A stretch of DNA of 64,000 nucleotides from Pseudotabrizicola sediminis. Lineage in GTDB: Bacteria > Pseudomonadota > Alphaproteobacteria > Rhodobacterales > Rhodobacteraceae. Position 1 is the first letter of the stretch. Each line of letters opens with the position of its first letter. Shown here piece by piece: positions 1 to 9,570 of the stretch. The translations under genes were made by a program, and so were the position numbers. The stretch lies in contig NZ_RPEM01000001.1 of assembly GCF_004745575.1 (NCBI RefSeq), forward strand, positions 310,001-374,000, read 5' to 3'. The notes beneath the pieces were generated by a model. That model was not told the origin of the DNA and searched no databases. It worked only from the letters and a program-made list of their open reading frames with translations.

Positions 1-1292
1 ACCTTTATGTTTTGGGCGTCATCGTCAGTGATCCGGCCTATCTGCTTGATTATGGCCTGCCCGAGACTGACCGCCTGGCCAGTGAGGTGGCCATCAGCCG
101 CACAAAGCGCAATGAACACATCTCTGGTCGTCTGATCGGGTATCGCTCGATCCGCGAGGGCGAGGTGAATTCCACCCTGCCCACGCTCATCGCCGATCTG
201 ACCTGGCATCGCCGCTTTTCCGGTGGTCCGCTGGGGGGCGAAGCCGGGATGCGCCTGCAGACCCATGGCCATTACCGCAGCTCGACCGATCCCACCGATC
301 CCGATGGTGCGGCAGGCCCGTTACCCGCCTTTGGCCGCGATGTCACCCGCGCGTCCCTGCGGCTGGACTGGCGGCGCAACTGGGACTTGCCGATGGGCAT
401 CATGGCCAGCACGCTGGGCGAGGTGACTGCCGATGCCTACCGCATCGGCGATGACGAAAGTTTTGCCGGCAGCCCGTCGCGGCTGCATGGCGGCGTCGCG
501 GTCGAACTGCGCTGGCCCTGGGCCAAATCCGGTGCGGGGGGCGTAGGCCATGTGATCGAACCGGTGGTGCAGTTGGTCTGGGCCCCAAAGGGTACAGAAG
601 CCCTGCCCAATGAGGATTCGGTGCTGGTCGAATTCGATGAGGGCAATCTGTTTTCCATCAACCGCTATCCGGGGTCGGATGCCACCGAACGTGGCGGGCG
701 GCTGAACCTTGGCCTGTCCTATACCCGAGTCGATCCAGCGGGCTGGACCCTGTCTACCGCCGTGGGCCGGGTGTTCCGCACGGAAGATCTGGGCCAGTTC
801 ACCGAAGCCTCGGGTCTGGATGGCCGCCGGTCTGATTGGCTGGCGGCAGCGCAACTGACCCTGCCGATGGGCATGGGCCTGACCCAGCGCCTGCTGGTCG
901 ATGGTGATCTGAAGCTGACCAAATCCGAAACCCGGCTGGCGCTGGCGGGGGAACGCTATGGGATTGCTGGTTCGTATGTCTTTTTGTCTGCCGATCCCGA
1001 GGAAGAACGGCCTGCCGATATTGCCGAGCTGGCCTTTGACGGCAGCTACCGGATCAGCGAGGTCTGGACCGCCCGGGCCGAGGCCCGCTATGACATCGAG
1101 GCCGACCGCGCCAACCGCGCCGGGCTGGGGGTTCAGTTCCGCAACGAATGCGTTTCGGTCGATCTTTCTCTCTCGCGTCGGTTCACATCCTCGACTAATG
1201 TAAGGCCGACAACGGATTTCGGCCTTTCGGTCGATCTGGTCGGCTTTGGGGCCGGAACCGGTGCCGGCCCGTCGCGCAGTTGCAGACGCTGA
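1..1292 (+). CDS. lptD: LPS-assembly protein LptD, C-terminal part (5' end outside window)
   Basis: LptD is the outer-membrane beta-barrel that inserts lipopolysaccharide into the outer leaflet, working with LptE. The visible 430 or so residues are the C-terminal part of the barrel: alternating amphipathic strands, and near the end the family-typical stretch NECVSVDLSLSRRFTSS followed by RPTTDFGLSV. The frame is open to the left edge, so the true start lies upstream and the TTG at position 12 is not a start. It is followed after about 86 bp by a SurA-like chaperone gene, the usual alphaproteobacterial order lptD-surA-pdxA-rsmA, which fits a role in outer-membrane biogenesis. Confidence 0.93.
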   Translation, partial: LYVLGVIVSDPAYLLDYGLPETDRLASEVAISRTKRNEHISGRLIGYRSIREGEVNSTLPTLIADLTWHRRFSGGPLGGEAGMRLQTHGHYRSSTDPTDPDGAAGPLPAFGRDVTRASLRLDWRRNWDLPMGIMASTLGEVTADAYRIGDDESFAGSPSRLHGGVAVELRWPWAKSGAGGVGHVIEPVVQLVWAPKGTEALPNEDSVLVEFDEGNLFSINRYPGSDATERGGRLNLGLSYTRVDPAGWTLSTAVGRVFRTEDLGQFTEASGLDGRRSDWLAAAQLTLPMGMGLTQRLLVDGDLKLTKSETRLALAGERYGIAGSYVFLSADPEEERPADIAELAFDGSYRISEVWTARAEARYDIEADRANRAGLGVQFRNECVSVDLSLSRRFTSSTNVRPTTDFGLSVDLVGFGAGTGAGPSRSCRR

Positions 1293-1378
1293 CGCGGGCA
1301 CGGCAAGGATCAGTCCCGCAAGGCAGACCAATCGGGCGCAAGACGCAGAAAGGCGCAAGAGCAGTGACGGCAGACCGC

Positions 1379-2611
1379 ATGACCAGACCCTTCTCCTCCC
1401 TCCTCCGGGCGCTTTGCCTGTCGGTGGTACTGACCGCCCCCATGATGGCTGTTCCGCACAGCGCGGCCGCACAGGCCGGATCGCCGTTTGAAGCGGTGCT
1501 GCGCATCAATGACTCGGTGATCACCCGGTATGAGCTGGAGCAGCGCAAACTCTTTCTCAAACTGCTGCGCGTTCCCGGCGATCCCGAGGCCGAGGCGATG
1601 AAGGGCCTGACGCAGGACCGTCTGGCCGTGGCCGAGGCCAAGCGCTTCAACCTGCGCCTGACCGCGGAACAGACCGCCGCCGGCATGGAAGAATTCGCCG
1701 GCCGCGCCAATCTGAGCACGGATGAATTCGTTCAGGCTTTGGCGCAGGCCGGAGTCGAGCGGGAAACCTTCCGCGATTTTGCCAGCAATGGCATCCTGTG
1801 GCGCGAACTGGTGCGCGGGCGATTTGTCGGATCGTTCACCATTAGCGATGCCGAGATTGACCGCGCCATCACCAGTGGCACGGTGAACACGGCAATGCAG
1901 CTTTTGCTGTCGGAAATCATCCTGCCGGTCGAAGGCGACCCCGAGGCGCAGCAGGCGCTGGCGCGGCAATTGCGGGCCGAGATCAGCACCGAAGACGGTT
2001 TCGCCGCCGCCGCCCGGCGCTATTCCGCCTCGCCCTCTGCCGGGCGCGGCGGGCGGCTGGACTGGACGCCGACATCCGAACTGCCGCCGCAGATCGTGGA
2101 ACTGGTGCTGGCGCTTGGCCCCGGTCAGGTGTCCGAACCGGTGACGCTGCCCAATGCGGTGGCCGTGTTCCAGTTGCGCGACGTGACCGAAGACCGGACC
2201 GCCGAGGCGCCCGCGGTGCAGCTGGAATATGCCCAGTTCCTGCTGCCCAACACACCCGATGTGCAGGCGCAGGCGGCAGCGCTGCACGCCCGCATTGACA
2301 CCTGCGCCGATCTGTATGCCGAAGCACGCGGCCTGCCCGCCGACCGGCTGACGGTGGAAACGCAGCCTGTGGCCGCCGTGCCTGCCGATGTGGCCTTGCT
2401 GCTGGCGCAGCTTGATCCGGGCGAGTATTCCACCGCCCTTACCCGGGGCGGCGCGCGCGTGTTTCTGATGCTGTGCAGCCGCGCGCCAGTGGTGGAAGGG
2501 GCCATCAACCGCGAGGCGATCCGCGAACAGCTGATTTCGCGCCGCCTGACCATGCTGGCCGAAGCGTATCTGGAAGAACTGCGCTCGGAAGCCATCATCA
2601 CCACGCCGTGA
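1379..2611 (+). CDS. surA: SurA-like periplasmic peptidyl-prolyl isomerase
   Basis: Predicted periplasmic chaperone/parvulin that escorts outer-membrane proteins such as the neighbouring LptD. The 410-residue product starts with a signal peptide (basic start, hydrophobic LLRALCLSVVL, cleavage near AAAQA), then a SurA N-terminal helical region with INDSVITRYEL, then one parvulin-type domain around residues 170-280. E. coli SurA has two parvulin domains; only one is clear here, as is common in alphaproteobacteria. I chose ATG 1379 because it opens directly into the signal peptide; GTG 1364 in the same frame, preceded by AAAGG, is a possible alternative. The stop overlaps the pdxA start (GTGA), indicating translational coupling. 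Confidence 0.88.
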   Translation: MTRPFSSLLRALCLSVVLTAPMMAVPHSAAAQAGSPFEAVLRINDSVITRYELEQRKLFLKLLRVPGDPEAEAMKGLTQDRLAVAEAKRFNLRLTAEQTAAGMEEFAGRANLSTDEFVQALAQAGVERETFRDFASNGILWRELVRGRFVGSFTISDAEIDRAITSGTVNTAMQLLLSEIILPVEGDPEAQQALARQLRAEISTEDGFAAAARRYSASPSAGRGGRLDWTPTSELPPQIVELVLALGPGQVSEPVTLPNAVAVFQLRDVTEDRTAEAPAVQLEYAQFLLPNTPDVQAQAAALHARIDTCADLYAEARGLPADRLTVETQPVAAVPADVALLLAQLDPGEYSTALTRGGARVFLMLCSRAPVVEGAINREAIREQLISRRLTMLAEAYLEELRSEAIITTP

Positions 2612-3582
2612 CCCAGGCTCCGCTTGTCATGACCTGTGGCGAACCGGCCGGAATCGGGCCGGAACTGGCGGCGCGCGCCCGCGCGGCCCTGGGGCCAGCG
2701 GTGCCCTTTGTCTGGCTGGGCGACCCGCGCCATTTGCCGCCCGGCACCGACTGGATCGCGGTAGACACGCCACAAGCCGCCGCCAATGTGCCCGAAGGTC
2801 GGTTGCCCGTGCTGACCCACCGCTTTGCCGCCCGCGTCACCCCGGGCCAGCCCGACCCCGCCAATGCCATCGGCGTGATCGAGGTGATCGCCCGCGCGGT
2901 GGGCCTTGTGCAATCCGGTGCCGCCTCGGCCATTGTCACCGCGCCCCTGCACAAGAAGGTGCTGAAGGATGGTGCCGGTTTCGCCTTTCCCGGCCACACC
3001 GAATACCTGGCCCATCTGGCGGGCGATGTGCCGGTGGTGATGATGCTGGCCTCGCCGCTGCTGCGCGTGGTGCCTGCCACCATCCACATCCCGTTGGCCG
3101 ACGTGCCCGCCGCCCTGACCCCGGCCCTGCTGGAACAGGTGATCCGACTGACCCATGCCGGGCTGATCCGCGATTTCGGCCTGTCCACGCCGCGCATCGC
3201 TGTTGCGGGCCTCAATCCCCACGCGGGCGAAGGCGGGGCGATGGGGCATGAAGACGCAAGCGTGATCGCCCCCGTCATCGCCCGGCTGCACGCCGAAGGG
3301 ATTGAGCTGACCGGCCCCCTGCCCGCCGACACCATGTTCCACCCCCGCGCCCGGGCGCAATATGATGCCGCCATTTGCTGCTTTCACGATCAGGCGCTGA
3401 TTCCGATCAAGACGCTGGATTTCGACGGTGGGGTGAATGTGACGTTGGGCTTGCCGTTTATCCGCACCTCACCCGACCATGGCACGGCCTTTGACATTGC
3501 GGGCAAGGGGCTGGCGCTGCCTGATTCACTGGTTGCGGCTTGCAGGCTGGCGTGGGACATGGCGGCTGCGCGTCGGGGGTGA
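2608..3582 (+). CDS. pdxA: 4-hydroxythreonine-4-phosphate dehydrogenase PdxA
   Basis: PdxA oxidises 4-phosphohydroxy-L-threonine with NAD(P)+ in the DXP-dependent pathway to pyridoxal 5'-phosphate. Family hallmarks are the N-terminal TCGEPAGIGPELA, the metal-ligand region GLNPHAGEGG, CFHDQALIPIK, and the C-terminal RTSPDHGTAFDIAG. The length of 324 residues matches the family (about 330). The start is the GTG at 2608, which overlaps the surA stop as GTGA and places the conserved N-terminus five residues in. A longer in-frame reading from 2473 would run through surA and adds unconserved sequence, so I rejected it. rsmA follows after 72 bp. Confidence 0.93.
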   Translation: MTQAPLVMTCGEPAGIGPELAARARAALGPAVPFVWLGDPRHLPPGTDWIAVDTPQAAANVPEGRLPVLTHRFAARVTPGQPDPANAIGVIEVIARAVGLVQSGAASAIVTAPLHKKVLKDGAGFAFPGHTEYLAHLAGDVPVVMMLASPLLRVVPATIHIPLADVPAALTPALLEQVIRLTHAGLIRDFGLSTPRIAVAGLNPHAGEGGAMGHEDASVIAPVIARLHAEGIELTGPLPADTMFHPRARAQYDAAICCFHDQALIPIKTLDFDGGVNVTLGLPFIRTSPDHGTAFDIAGKGLALPDSLVAACRLAWDMAAARRG

Positions 3583-3590
3583 CTGGCGAC

Positions 3591-3620
3591 TGGGGCTCTG
3601 CCCCCAGGCCCCGGGATACT
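3591..3620. repeat. Rhodobacteraceae-type GC-rich intergenic repeat
   Basis: Between pdxA and rsmA is TGGGGCTCTGCCCCCAGG followed by CCCCGGGATACTT. TGGGG and CCCCA can pair around a short loop. Closely similar 'ggggctctgcccc' elements recur after genes in many Rhodobacteraceae genomes; that is from memory, not from a search. It may act as a weak terminator or RNA-stability hairpin for pdxA. Confidence 0.5.
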
Positions 3621-3654
3621 TAAGAACAGATAATGTATAAGAGGAAGCAGGGAT

Positions 3655-4497
3655 ATGGCGACGATTGATGGGTTGCCGCCCTTGCGTGAGGTGATCCGGG
3701 CGCATGATCTGGTGGCGAAAAAGCAGCTGGGGCAGAACTTCCTGCTCGATTTGAACCTGACCGCCAAGATCGCGCGGCTGGCCGGGGATCTCACGGCCTG
3801 TGATGTGCTGGAGGTCGGCCCCGGGCCGGGCGGGCTGACGCGCGGGCTGCTGGCGGAAGGCGCGCGCCGGGTGCTGGTGGTGGAAAAAGACCCGCGCTGC
3901 GTGCCCGCGCTGGAGGAGATTGCCGCCACCTATCCGGGCCGGCTGGAGATTGTGCAGGGCGACGCGCTGGAGCTGGATGTGGCATCACGGCTGACCGGTC
4001 CGATCCGCATCGTGTCGAACCTGCCCTATAATGTGGGCACCGAGCTGTTGATCCGCTGGCTGTCACCCGCTGTCTGGCCGCCATTCTGGACCTCGCTCAC
4101 CCTGATGTTCCAGAAAGAGGTGGCCGAGCGGATTGTGGCCAAGCCGCGCAGCGACCACTACGGGCGTCTTGCCCTGCTGACGCAGTGGCGGGCCGAGCCG
4201 AAGATCGTGATGCATCTGCCGCCCGAAGCCTTTACCCCTGCGCCCAAGGTACATTCGGCCGTGGTGCATCTGACCCGTCTGGATCAGCCCCGGTTCCCGG
4301 CGGAGGCCGCCGTGCTGAGCCGCGTGACCGCCATGGCCTTCAACCAGCGCCGCAAGATGCTGCGCTCCAGCCTCAAGGGCCTGGGCGGTGATGTCGAGGC
4401 ATTGCTGGAAAGCGTCGGCATCACGCCGACGCAGCGGGCCGAGGAGATCGGGCTGGAGCAGTTTTGCGCGCTCGCGCGGGCGGTGGCGGCACGCTGA
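3655..4497 (+). CDS. rsmA: 16S rRNA dimethyladenosine transferase RsmA (KsgA)
   Basis: RsmA uses S-adenosylmethionine to dimethylate two adjacent adenosines near the 3' end of 16S rRNA, a late step in small-subunit assembly. The 280-residue product shows [10 protein letters not shown] at the N-terminus, the SAM-binding motif [16 protein letters not shown] (about residue 45), the catalytic motif [11 protein letters not shown] (about residue 122) and the C-terminal [15 protein letters not shown]. The ATG at 3655 is preceded by a purine-rich AGAGGAAGCAGGG. It is the last gene of the lptD-surA-pdxA-rsmA run and is followed by a strong hairpin. Confidence 0.96.
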   Translation: MATIDGLPPLREVIRAHDLVAKKQLGQNFLLDLNLTAKIARLAGDLTACDVLEVGPGPGGLTRGLLAEGARRVLVVEKDPRCVPALEEIAATYPGRLEIVQGDALELDVASRLTGPIRIVSNLPYNVGTELLIRWLSPAVWPPFWTSLTLMFQKEVAERIVAKPRSDHYGRLALLTQWRAEPKIVMHLPPEAFTPAPKVHSAVVHLTRLDQPRFPAEAAVLSRVTAMAFNQRRKMLRSSLKGLGGDVEALLESVGITPTQRAEEIGLEQFCALARAVAAR

Positions 4498-4518
4498 CCC
4501 GGCCCCCACAAATGTGAA

Positions 4519-4540
4519 ACGCCGCCCCGAAGGGCGGCGT
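4519..4540. terminator. Bidirectional hairpin between rsmA and the DUF4167 gene
   Basis: A perfect 9-bp stem (ACGCCGCCC / GGGCGGCGT) with a CGAA tetraloop lies 21 bp after the rsmA stop and 14 bp beyond the stop of the convergent gene on the other strand. It lacks a long T-run, but the position and perfect pairing make a shared terminator the natural reading. Confidence 0.7.
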
Positions 4541-4554
4541 GACAGGCAGTGTTA

Positions 4555-5580
4555 TTATTCTGCGGCTTCGCGCGGGCCAGCGTCCCCGGCGGGCTTTTCG
4601 CCTGCCTCGGCAGGCTCTTTCGGCTTGCGGGGCGCGCGGGGACGGCTGACCTTTGCTTCAGCCTCGGGTTTTGGCGCATCGGCGGCCGCAGCCTCAGGGT
4701 GCCGGGGTTCCGCCGCGCGCGGTTCGGGTTGCCGGACCTCGGGTTGCCGGACTTCGGGTTGCCGGACTTCAGGCTGTGGCGCATCGGCGCGGGCGGCACT
4801 CTGGCTGGCGGCGCCTTCGACAGTGCGATCCTCGGTGCCACGCTCCGGGCGCGGCGCACGGGGGCCACGGCTGTTGCGGTTCGGGCTGTCGTCGCGGGTG
4901 CGGTTGCGCTCGCCCTCGGGGCGGTCAGGGCGGCGTGGGCGATCTTCGCGGCGCGGTGCCTCAGCGGGGCGCGCCTCGGGCGTTTCCACAAGGCCACTGT
5001 CTTCGCCGCGTGGATCGTCGATCATGCCCGTCTCGGGCTGATCGCCCTGCCCGGCATCAGCGCGGTCATCGCGCCAGGACCGTTGGTTGCCGCCATCACG
5101 GTTGCCACCGTCGCGGTTGCCACCATCACGATTGCCACTATCGCGGTTGCCCCCGTCGCGGTTGCCACCATCGCGGTTGCCGCCATCGCGGTTGCTGGCA
5201 TAACCACCCTGCGGATTGCCCTGCTGGCCGCCGCTGTGGCTGCCGTTGTTGTTGTTCTGGCCACCATTCTGGTTGCCATTCTGCTGGCCGCCTGCCCCGA
5301 ACTGCTGCTGGCGCTGTTCCTGTTCGGCGGCCATTTCGCGCTGCGCTTCGCTCAGCATGCGGGTGTAATGTTCGGCGTGCTGCAGAAAATTCTCGGCCGC
5401 CACACGGTCATTCGACAGCTGGGCATCGCGGGCGAGCATCTGGTATTTCTCGATGATCTGCTGCGGGGTGCCACGCACCTTGCCTTCGGGGCCCGAACTT
5501 TCGAACACCCGGTTGATGATATTGCCGAGCGTGCGCGGGCGGTTCTGCTTTGAACGCGAACGGGACTTGGAAGAGCGCAT
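4555..5580 (-). CDS. DUF4167 domain protein with tandem low-complexity repeats
   Basis: The first 90 or so residues match the alphaproteobacterial DUF4167 domain: a basic start (MRSSKSRSRSKQNRPRTLGN), then a helical stretch with RGTPQQIIEKYQMLARDA and AAENFLQHAEHYTRML. The remaining 250 residues are low-complexity: Q/N/G-rich, seven copies of a five-residue NRDGG-type repeat, an Arg/Asp/Glu-rich stretch, RQPEV repeats, and a Lys/Pro/Glu tail. The pattern suggests an RNA- or ribosome-associated protein with a disordered tail, but no function is established. I set the start at ATG 5580, where AAAGGA precedes at good spacing; the upstream extension is unconserved. Transcribed toward rsmA. Confidence 0.85.
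   Translation of the reverse strand: MRSSKSRSRSKQNRPRTLGNIINRVFESSGPEGKVRGTPQQIIEKYQMLARDAQLSNDRVAAENFLQHAEHYTRMLSEAQREMAAEQEQRQQQFGAGGQQNGNQNGGQNNNNGSHSGGQQGNPQGGYASNRDGGNRDGGNRDGGNRDSGNRDGGNRDGGNRDGGNQRSWRDDRADAGQGDQPETGMIDDPRGEDSGLVETPEARPAEAPRREDRPRRPDRPEGERNRTRDDSPNRNSRGPRAPRPERGTEDRTVEGAASQSAARADAPQPEVRQPEVRQPEVRQPEPRAAEPRHPEAAAADAPKPEAEAKVSRPRAPRKPKEPAEAGEKPAGDAGPREAAE
4726..4770. repeat. Three tandem 15-bp repeats inside the DUF4167 gene
   Basis: Three consecutive 15-base units (GGGTTGCCGGACTTC type, one C/T difference) encode RQPEV repeats on the minus strand. A fourth, diverged unit follows at 4771. Confidence 0.85.
5086..5190. repeat. Seven tandem 15-bp repeats inside the DUF4167 gene
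   Basis: Seven 15-base units of the form GTTGCCACCGTCGCG, with a few substitutions, encode NRDGG-type repeats on the minus strand (one unit reads NRDSG). Units keep the reading frame, so copy number can vary without disrupting the protein. Confidence 0.9.
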
Positions 5581-5837
5581 CTTGTCCTTTGATCCGACTG
5601 TCCGACTTGCCCGGATATGAAGCACCCGGATGGCGCGATCCCTGAAGAGGGTCTAACAGGCAAGGTCGGGTTTAAGCGCCACCTGAACGGGGGCCGCAAG
5701 GCCCGCCGCGCTTTGACAACGCCTAATAGTGAATAATCATGGCACAGCGCGCCTGACAAGCCGATTCTGCGTCAATTTCACGGGATCGGCGGTTCTTTGG
5801 TGTTTTTCCGGGGGATAACAGCGGTGCGCCACGCACG

Positions 5838-6677
5838 TCAGGCAGGGGCCGCCTGCCCCGATACCACGCGGTCCCGCCCATCCAGATCGGGCAGCACCCG
5901 AACGTGGTGCAGACCGGCGGCCTGCAGCATCTGCGCCACCGCCGCCCCCTGAGAGGGGCCGATTTCCAGCAGCAGCCGCCCCTTGGCGGCCAGATGCGCC
6001 CCCACCCCTGCGGCAATGACGCGGTAGGCGTCCAGCCCGTCGCCGCCCGGGGTCAGCGCCAGATGCGGCTCATACAGCCGTACCTCGGGCGACAGATCCG
6101 CCATTTCCGCCTCAGCAATATAGGGCGGGTTCGACACGATCAGGTCAAAGCGCCCGTCCACCGGGGCAAACCATGACCCTTGCGCGAAGCGGCATCGGTC
6201 GCCCAACCCCAGCGCCTGCGCATTGCGGCCCGCCACATCCAGCGCGGCGGTGGACAGATCAACCCCCAGCCCCACCGCCGCGTCGCGGTCGGCCAGCAGC
6301 GACAGCACAATCGCCCCCGATCCTGTGCCCAGATCCAGCACGCGGGCAAAGGGGGCACGCAGCGCCTCTATCACCAGTGTTTCGGTCTCGGGGCGCGGGT
6401 CCAGCACATCGGGGGTCACGATGAACCGCCGCCCCCAGAACAAGCGCCCCCCGGTCAGGTGCGACACCGGCTCGCGCACGGCGCGGCGCCGGGTCAGCGT
6501 GGCGAAGCTGGAAAGGGCGGCCTCTGATGCCTCTTCCGGCAGATGCAGGGTCAGCCGGTCCGGCGCAATGCCTGCCGCATGCGCAAGCAGCACCCGCGCA
6601 TCCCCCGCCGCATCGGGCACGCCCGCCGCGCGCAGGTCACGCACCGCCTGCACCAGCGCGGCGGCCAGCGTGGTCAC
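5838..6677 (-). CDS. prmC: Peptide chain release factor N5-glutamine methyltransferase PrmC
   Basis: PrmC (HemK) methylates the glutamine of the GGQ loop in release factors RF1 and RF2. The 279-residue protein has an N-terminal helical domain, the SAM-binding motif [16 protein letters not shown] (about residue 115) and the substrate-glutamine-binding motif [11 protein letters not shown] (about residue 185). Its ATG overlaps the prfA stop by 4 bases (ATGA), so enzyme and substrate are co-translated. The 257 bp between its stop and the DUF4167 start hold no gene I can support, only the promoter of the latter. Confidence 0.95.
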   Translation of the reverse strand: MTTLAAALVQAVRDLRAAGVPDAAGDARVLLAHAAGIAPDRLTLHLPEEASEAALSSFATLTRRRAVREPVSHLTGGRLFWGRRFIVTPDVLDPRPETETLVIEALRAPFARVLDLGTGSGAIVLSLLADRDAAVGLGVDLSTAALDVAGRNAQALGLGDRCRFAQGSWFAPVDGRFDLIVSNPPYIAEAEMADLSPEVRLYEPHLALTPGGDGLDAYRVIAAGVGAHLAAKGRLLLEIGPSQGAAVAQMLQAAGLHHVRVLPDLDGRDRVVSGQAAPA

Positions 6678-7729
6678 AGACCCGCCTCGGACAGTTTCTG
6701 CGCCTGATCCTCGGCCTGCAAGGCGTCGATGATGGTGTCCAGATCGCCTGCCATCACCTGCGCCAGTGAATAGAGCGTCAGGTTGATCCGGTGATCGGTC
6801 ATCCTTCCTTGCGGAAAGTTATAGGTGCGGATGCGTTCAGACCGGTCGCCCGAGCCGACCTGCGCCTTGCGGTCAGCCGACCGTGCCGCATCGATCCGCT
6901 CGCGCTCCAGATCAAACAGCCGGGCGCGCAGCACCTGCATCGCGATCTCGCGGTTGCGGTGCTGTGACTTCTCGGAACTGGTGACGATGATGCCGGTCGG
7001 CAGATGGGTGATGCGCACGGCCGAGTCGGTGGTGTTCACATGCTGGCCACCTGCCCCCGAGGCGCGCATCGTATCGATGCGGATGTCGCTGGCGGGAATG
7101 TCCAGATCCACCTCTTCCGCTTCGGGCAGCACGGCGACAGTTGCGGCAGAGGTGTGGATACGCCCCTGCGCCTCGGTTTCCGGCACGCGTTGCACGCGGT
7201 GGGTGCCGGCCTCGTACTTCAGCCGGGCGAACACGCCCTCGCCCTGCACATGCGCGGTTACCGATTTGATGCCGCCAAGGTCGGACAACTGCTGTTCCAG
7301 AATGTCGAACTGCCAGCCCTTGGCTTCCGCATGGCGCTGATACATCCGCAGCAGATCGCCCGCGAACAGCGATGCCTCATCCCCACCCGTACCGGGGCGG
7401 ATTTCCAGAATGGCAGGCCGCGCATCCGCCGCGTCGCGCGGCAGCAGCGCCACCCGCAGCGCTTGTTCGATCTGCGGAATGCGGGCGCGCAGCCGGGGCA
7501 GTTCTTCCTCGGCAAGGGCCTTCATCTCGGGGTCGGCCAGCCAGCCCTCGGCCTCCGCCATATCGTCCAGACCGCGGCGATAGGCGGCGATCTGGTCGAC
7601 CACGGGTTTCAGCTCGGAATATTCGCGGCTCAGGCCCGCAATCTCACCGGGTGAGGCCCCGGCATTCAGCTTCGCTTCGAGAAACTCGAACCGCTGGGTG
7701 ATCTGGGCAAGTTTGTCAAACGGAACCAT
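6674..7729 (-). CDS. prfA: Peptide chain release factor 1
   Basis: RF1 recognises UAA and UAG stop codons and triggers peptide release. The 351-residue product carries the catalytic [20 protein letters not shown] (GGQ loop) and the codon-recognition PxT motif as PET within [18 protein letters not shown], the common alphaproteobacterial form. E. coli RF1 is 360 residues. The start is ATG 7729 ([20 protein letters not shown]); the in-frame extension upstream to 7972 runs through the divergent promoter region and is not conserved. It forms an operon with prmC. Confidence 0.96.
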   Translation of the reverse strand: MVPFDKLAQITQRFEFLEAKLNAGASPGEIAGLSREYSELKPVVDQIAAYRRGLDDMAEAEGWLADPEMKALAEEELPRLRARIPQIEQALRVALLPRDAADARPAILEIRPGTGGDEASLFAGDLLRMYQRHAEAKGWQFDILEQQLSDLGGIKSVTAHVQGEGVFARLKYEAGTHRVQRVPETEAQGRIHTSAATVAVLPEAEEVDLDIPASDIRIDTMRASGAGGQHVNTTDSAVRITHLPTGIIVTSSEKSQHRNREIAMQVLRARLFDLERERIDAARSADRKAQVGSGDRSERIRTYNFPQGRMTDHRINLTLYSLAQVMAGDLDTIIDALQAEDQAQKLSEAGL

Positions 7730-7815
7730 CCGCGCGGTGTCGCGCGATTGCGCGGGCGGGTCAAGGGCCGGGCCCTGATACAGCCTGCGCAAAATTTCAC
7801 TTGCATGAGGGAACC

Positions 7816-7846
7816 GACCCGCACCCGTCGCGTTACTTTGCGGGTC
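7816..7846. promoter_or_regulatory. Inverted repeat in the prfA / AI-2E permease divergent region
   Basis: GACCCGCA and TGCGGGTC form perfect 8-bp arms separated by 15 bases, in the 158-bp gap between the divergently transcribed prfA and permease genes. It could be an operator or an RNA hairpin in the leader of the plus-strand gene. No known regulator motif is recognised. Confidence 0.4.
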
Positions 7847-7887
7847 CGTGTACCGGTGCCCGACCCAAGGGGAGACCGTCGCACGCC

Positions 7888-9099
7888 ATGCCGCGCACCA
7901 GCTATGAGCCGATCCACAAGTTTCCCCTTCAGCCCGATCCCGCCCCGGACAGCCCGCGCCCCTCGTGGCCATTGGTGGGGCTGTTCATTCTGGCGCTGAT
8001 CGCGGCCATCGCGCTGGCGCGCGATTTCCTGATGCCGATCACCTTTGCGCTTTTGCTGTTCTTCGTCTTTGTGCCGGTACGCCGCCGTCTGACGCGTCTG
8101 GGCGTGCCGCCGATACTGACCGCCACCGGCGTCGTCTTCGGCCTGATGTTCAGCATCATCGGGCTTGGCTGGTCCGTTTCCGGCCCCGCAGGGCAGCTGA
8201 TCGCCGATATGCCGCAGATCCAGTCAGCACTGACCGAAAAACTGCAGCGCCTGCGCGGCACGTTCGAGACCATCGACACCGCGATGACCCAGATGGAAGA
8301 AGGGTCCGAAAGCAGCTCGACCAACGAGGAAGGCGAATCGCCCGGCTTTGACGTGGCCACCGCGATTCTGGACGGGCTTTACACCACCCCCGGCATCATG
8401 GGGCAGGTTGCGCTGACGCTGTTCCTGCTGTTCTTCCTGCTTGCCTCGGGTGATCTGATCTACCTCAAGATCGTGCAGAGTTTTGATACATTGCGCGAAA
8501 AGCGCAATGCCTATTCCGCCTTGCGCGAGATAGAGGAAAGTCTGGGCAGCTATCTGGGGGCCATCACCCTGATCAACGCCGGTCTGGGCGTGGCCATCGG
8601 ACTTGCGATGTGGGCGCTTGGCATGCCTTCGCCGCTGCTGTTCGGGTTGCTGGCCTTTGCCTTGAACTTCATCCCCTATCTGGGGGCGATCACCGGGGTC
8701 GGCATCGCGCTTCTGGTGGCATTGGTCACCTTTTCCGATGTGTTCTGGCCGGTGATGGTGGCGCTGACCTATCTCACGCTGACCACGCTGGAAGGCCAGT
8801 TGATCACCCCCTATTTCGTCGCCCGCCGGTTGCAGATGAATGCGGTGGTGGTGTTCCTGACCGTCGCGCTCTGGGCCTGGCTGTGGTCGGTGATCGGCAT
8901 GATCATCGCCGTGCCGCTGTTGGTGGTGATCTCGGTAATCTGCGACCATGTGCCGGGGCTGGAGAAACTGGGCAACTTCCTTGCCGGTGATGATCCGGTG
9001 CCACTGGCCGAGGACGAGCCGGAACCGGAGCCTGTGGCCGACATTTCGCATCCCGAACCAGAGGCCATGCTCACGCCCCTGCCCGACCCGCGCGTCTAG
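7888..9099 (+). CDS. AI-2E family (PerM/YdiK-type) membrane permease
   Basis: The 403-residue protein has about eight hydrophobic segments: two near the N-terminus ([16 protein letters not shown] and [14 protein letters not shown]), a third soon after, then a polar loop of about 100 residues, then a C-terminal block with the family region [20 protein letters not shown] and [14 protein letters not shown]. The family includes TqsA and other exporters, and substrates are rarely known, so AI-2 transport is only a family label. The tail is acidic and proline-rich (EDEPEPEP). ATG 7888 follows AAGGGGAG at a somewhat long spacing; the next 30 residues upstream are unconserved. Its stop shares a CTAG palindrome with the convergent GNAT gene. 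Confidence 0.85.
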   Translation: MPRTSYEPIHKFPLQPDPAPDSPRPSWPLVGLFILALIAAIALARDFLMPITFALLLFFVFVPVRRRLTRLGVPPILTATGVVFGLMFSIIGLGWSVSGPAGQLIADMPQIQSALTEKLQRLRGTFETIDTAMTQMEEGSESSSTNEEGESPGFDVATAILDGLYTTPGIMGQVALTLFLLFFLLASGDLIYLKIVQSFDTLREKRNAYSALREIEESLGSYLGAITLINAGLGVAIGLAMWALGMPSPLLFGLLAFALNFIPYLGAITGVGIALLVALVTFSDVFWPVMVALTYLTLTTLEGQLITPYFVARRLQMNAVVVFLTVALWAWLWSVIGMIIAVPLLVVISVICDHVPGLEKLGNFLAGDDPVPLAEDEPEPEPVADISHPEPEAMLTPLPDPRV

Positions 9100-9560
9100 C
9101 CCGGCGGGTGAAGCACCAACTTGTAGCCGATATGCGATGCCTTGAACCCCAGCGCATCATAGAACCGGTGCGCATCGGGCCGCGCCTTGTCGGTCGTCAG
9201 TTGCACCAGGGTGCAGCCCTGCGCCCGGCAGGTCTCTATGGCCCAGTCAAACATCGCGCGGCCCACGCCCGCGCCGCGCGCATCGCGGGCCACCCGCACC
9301 GCCTCGATCTGGCCGCGCGTCGCACCGCCGCGTGACAGACCCGGAATGAAGGTCAGTTGCAATGTGCCGACAACCACTCCGTCACGGTCCGCCACGCATA
9401 GAAACTGGTTTGGGTCCGCATCCATCTGTTCAAAGGCGCGCAGGTAGGGGGCCAAATCCCGCGACGCCTCTTCCCGGTGCCGCCCAAGCGCGTCATCCGC
9501 CAGCAAATCGACAATGGCCGCAAGATCGCCCGCGTGGGCCTTGCGGAATATCAGGTCCAT
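9096..9560 (-). CDS. GNAT family N-acetyltransferase
   Basis: A 154-residue single-domain GNAT fold. The acetyl-CoA-binding motif A is seen as IEAVRVARDARGAGVGRAMF (R-x-x-G-x-G type, about residue 90), followed by LVQLTTDKARPDAHRFYDALGF, typical of small-molecule or amino-acid acetyltransferases. The substrate is unknown. The start at 9560 (MDLIFRKAHAGDL) matches the usual family opening; the upstream 16 residues are not conserved. It lies just downstream of a DUF1499 gene on the same strand, 10 bp away, so it is probably the last gene of the speB-DUF1499-GNAT unit. Confidence 0.87.
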   Translation of the reverse strand: MDLIFRKAHAGDLAAIVDLLADDALGRHREEASRDLAPYLRAFEQMDADPNQFLCVADRDGVVVGTLQLTFIPGLSRGGATRGQIEAVRVARDARGAGVGRAMFDWAIETCRAQGCTLVQLTTDKARPDAHRFYDALGFKASHIGYKLVLHPPG

Positions 9561-9570
9561 CCAAGCTCTC

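Noticed and set aside
4549-5553. 334-codon plus-strand frame opposite the DUF4167 gene
   Set aside because: Its alanine/valine-rich content mirrors the repeat structure of the real minus-strand gene, which has the conserved domain and ribosome site.
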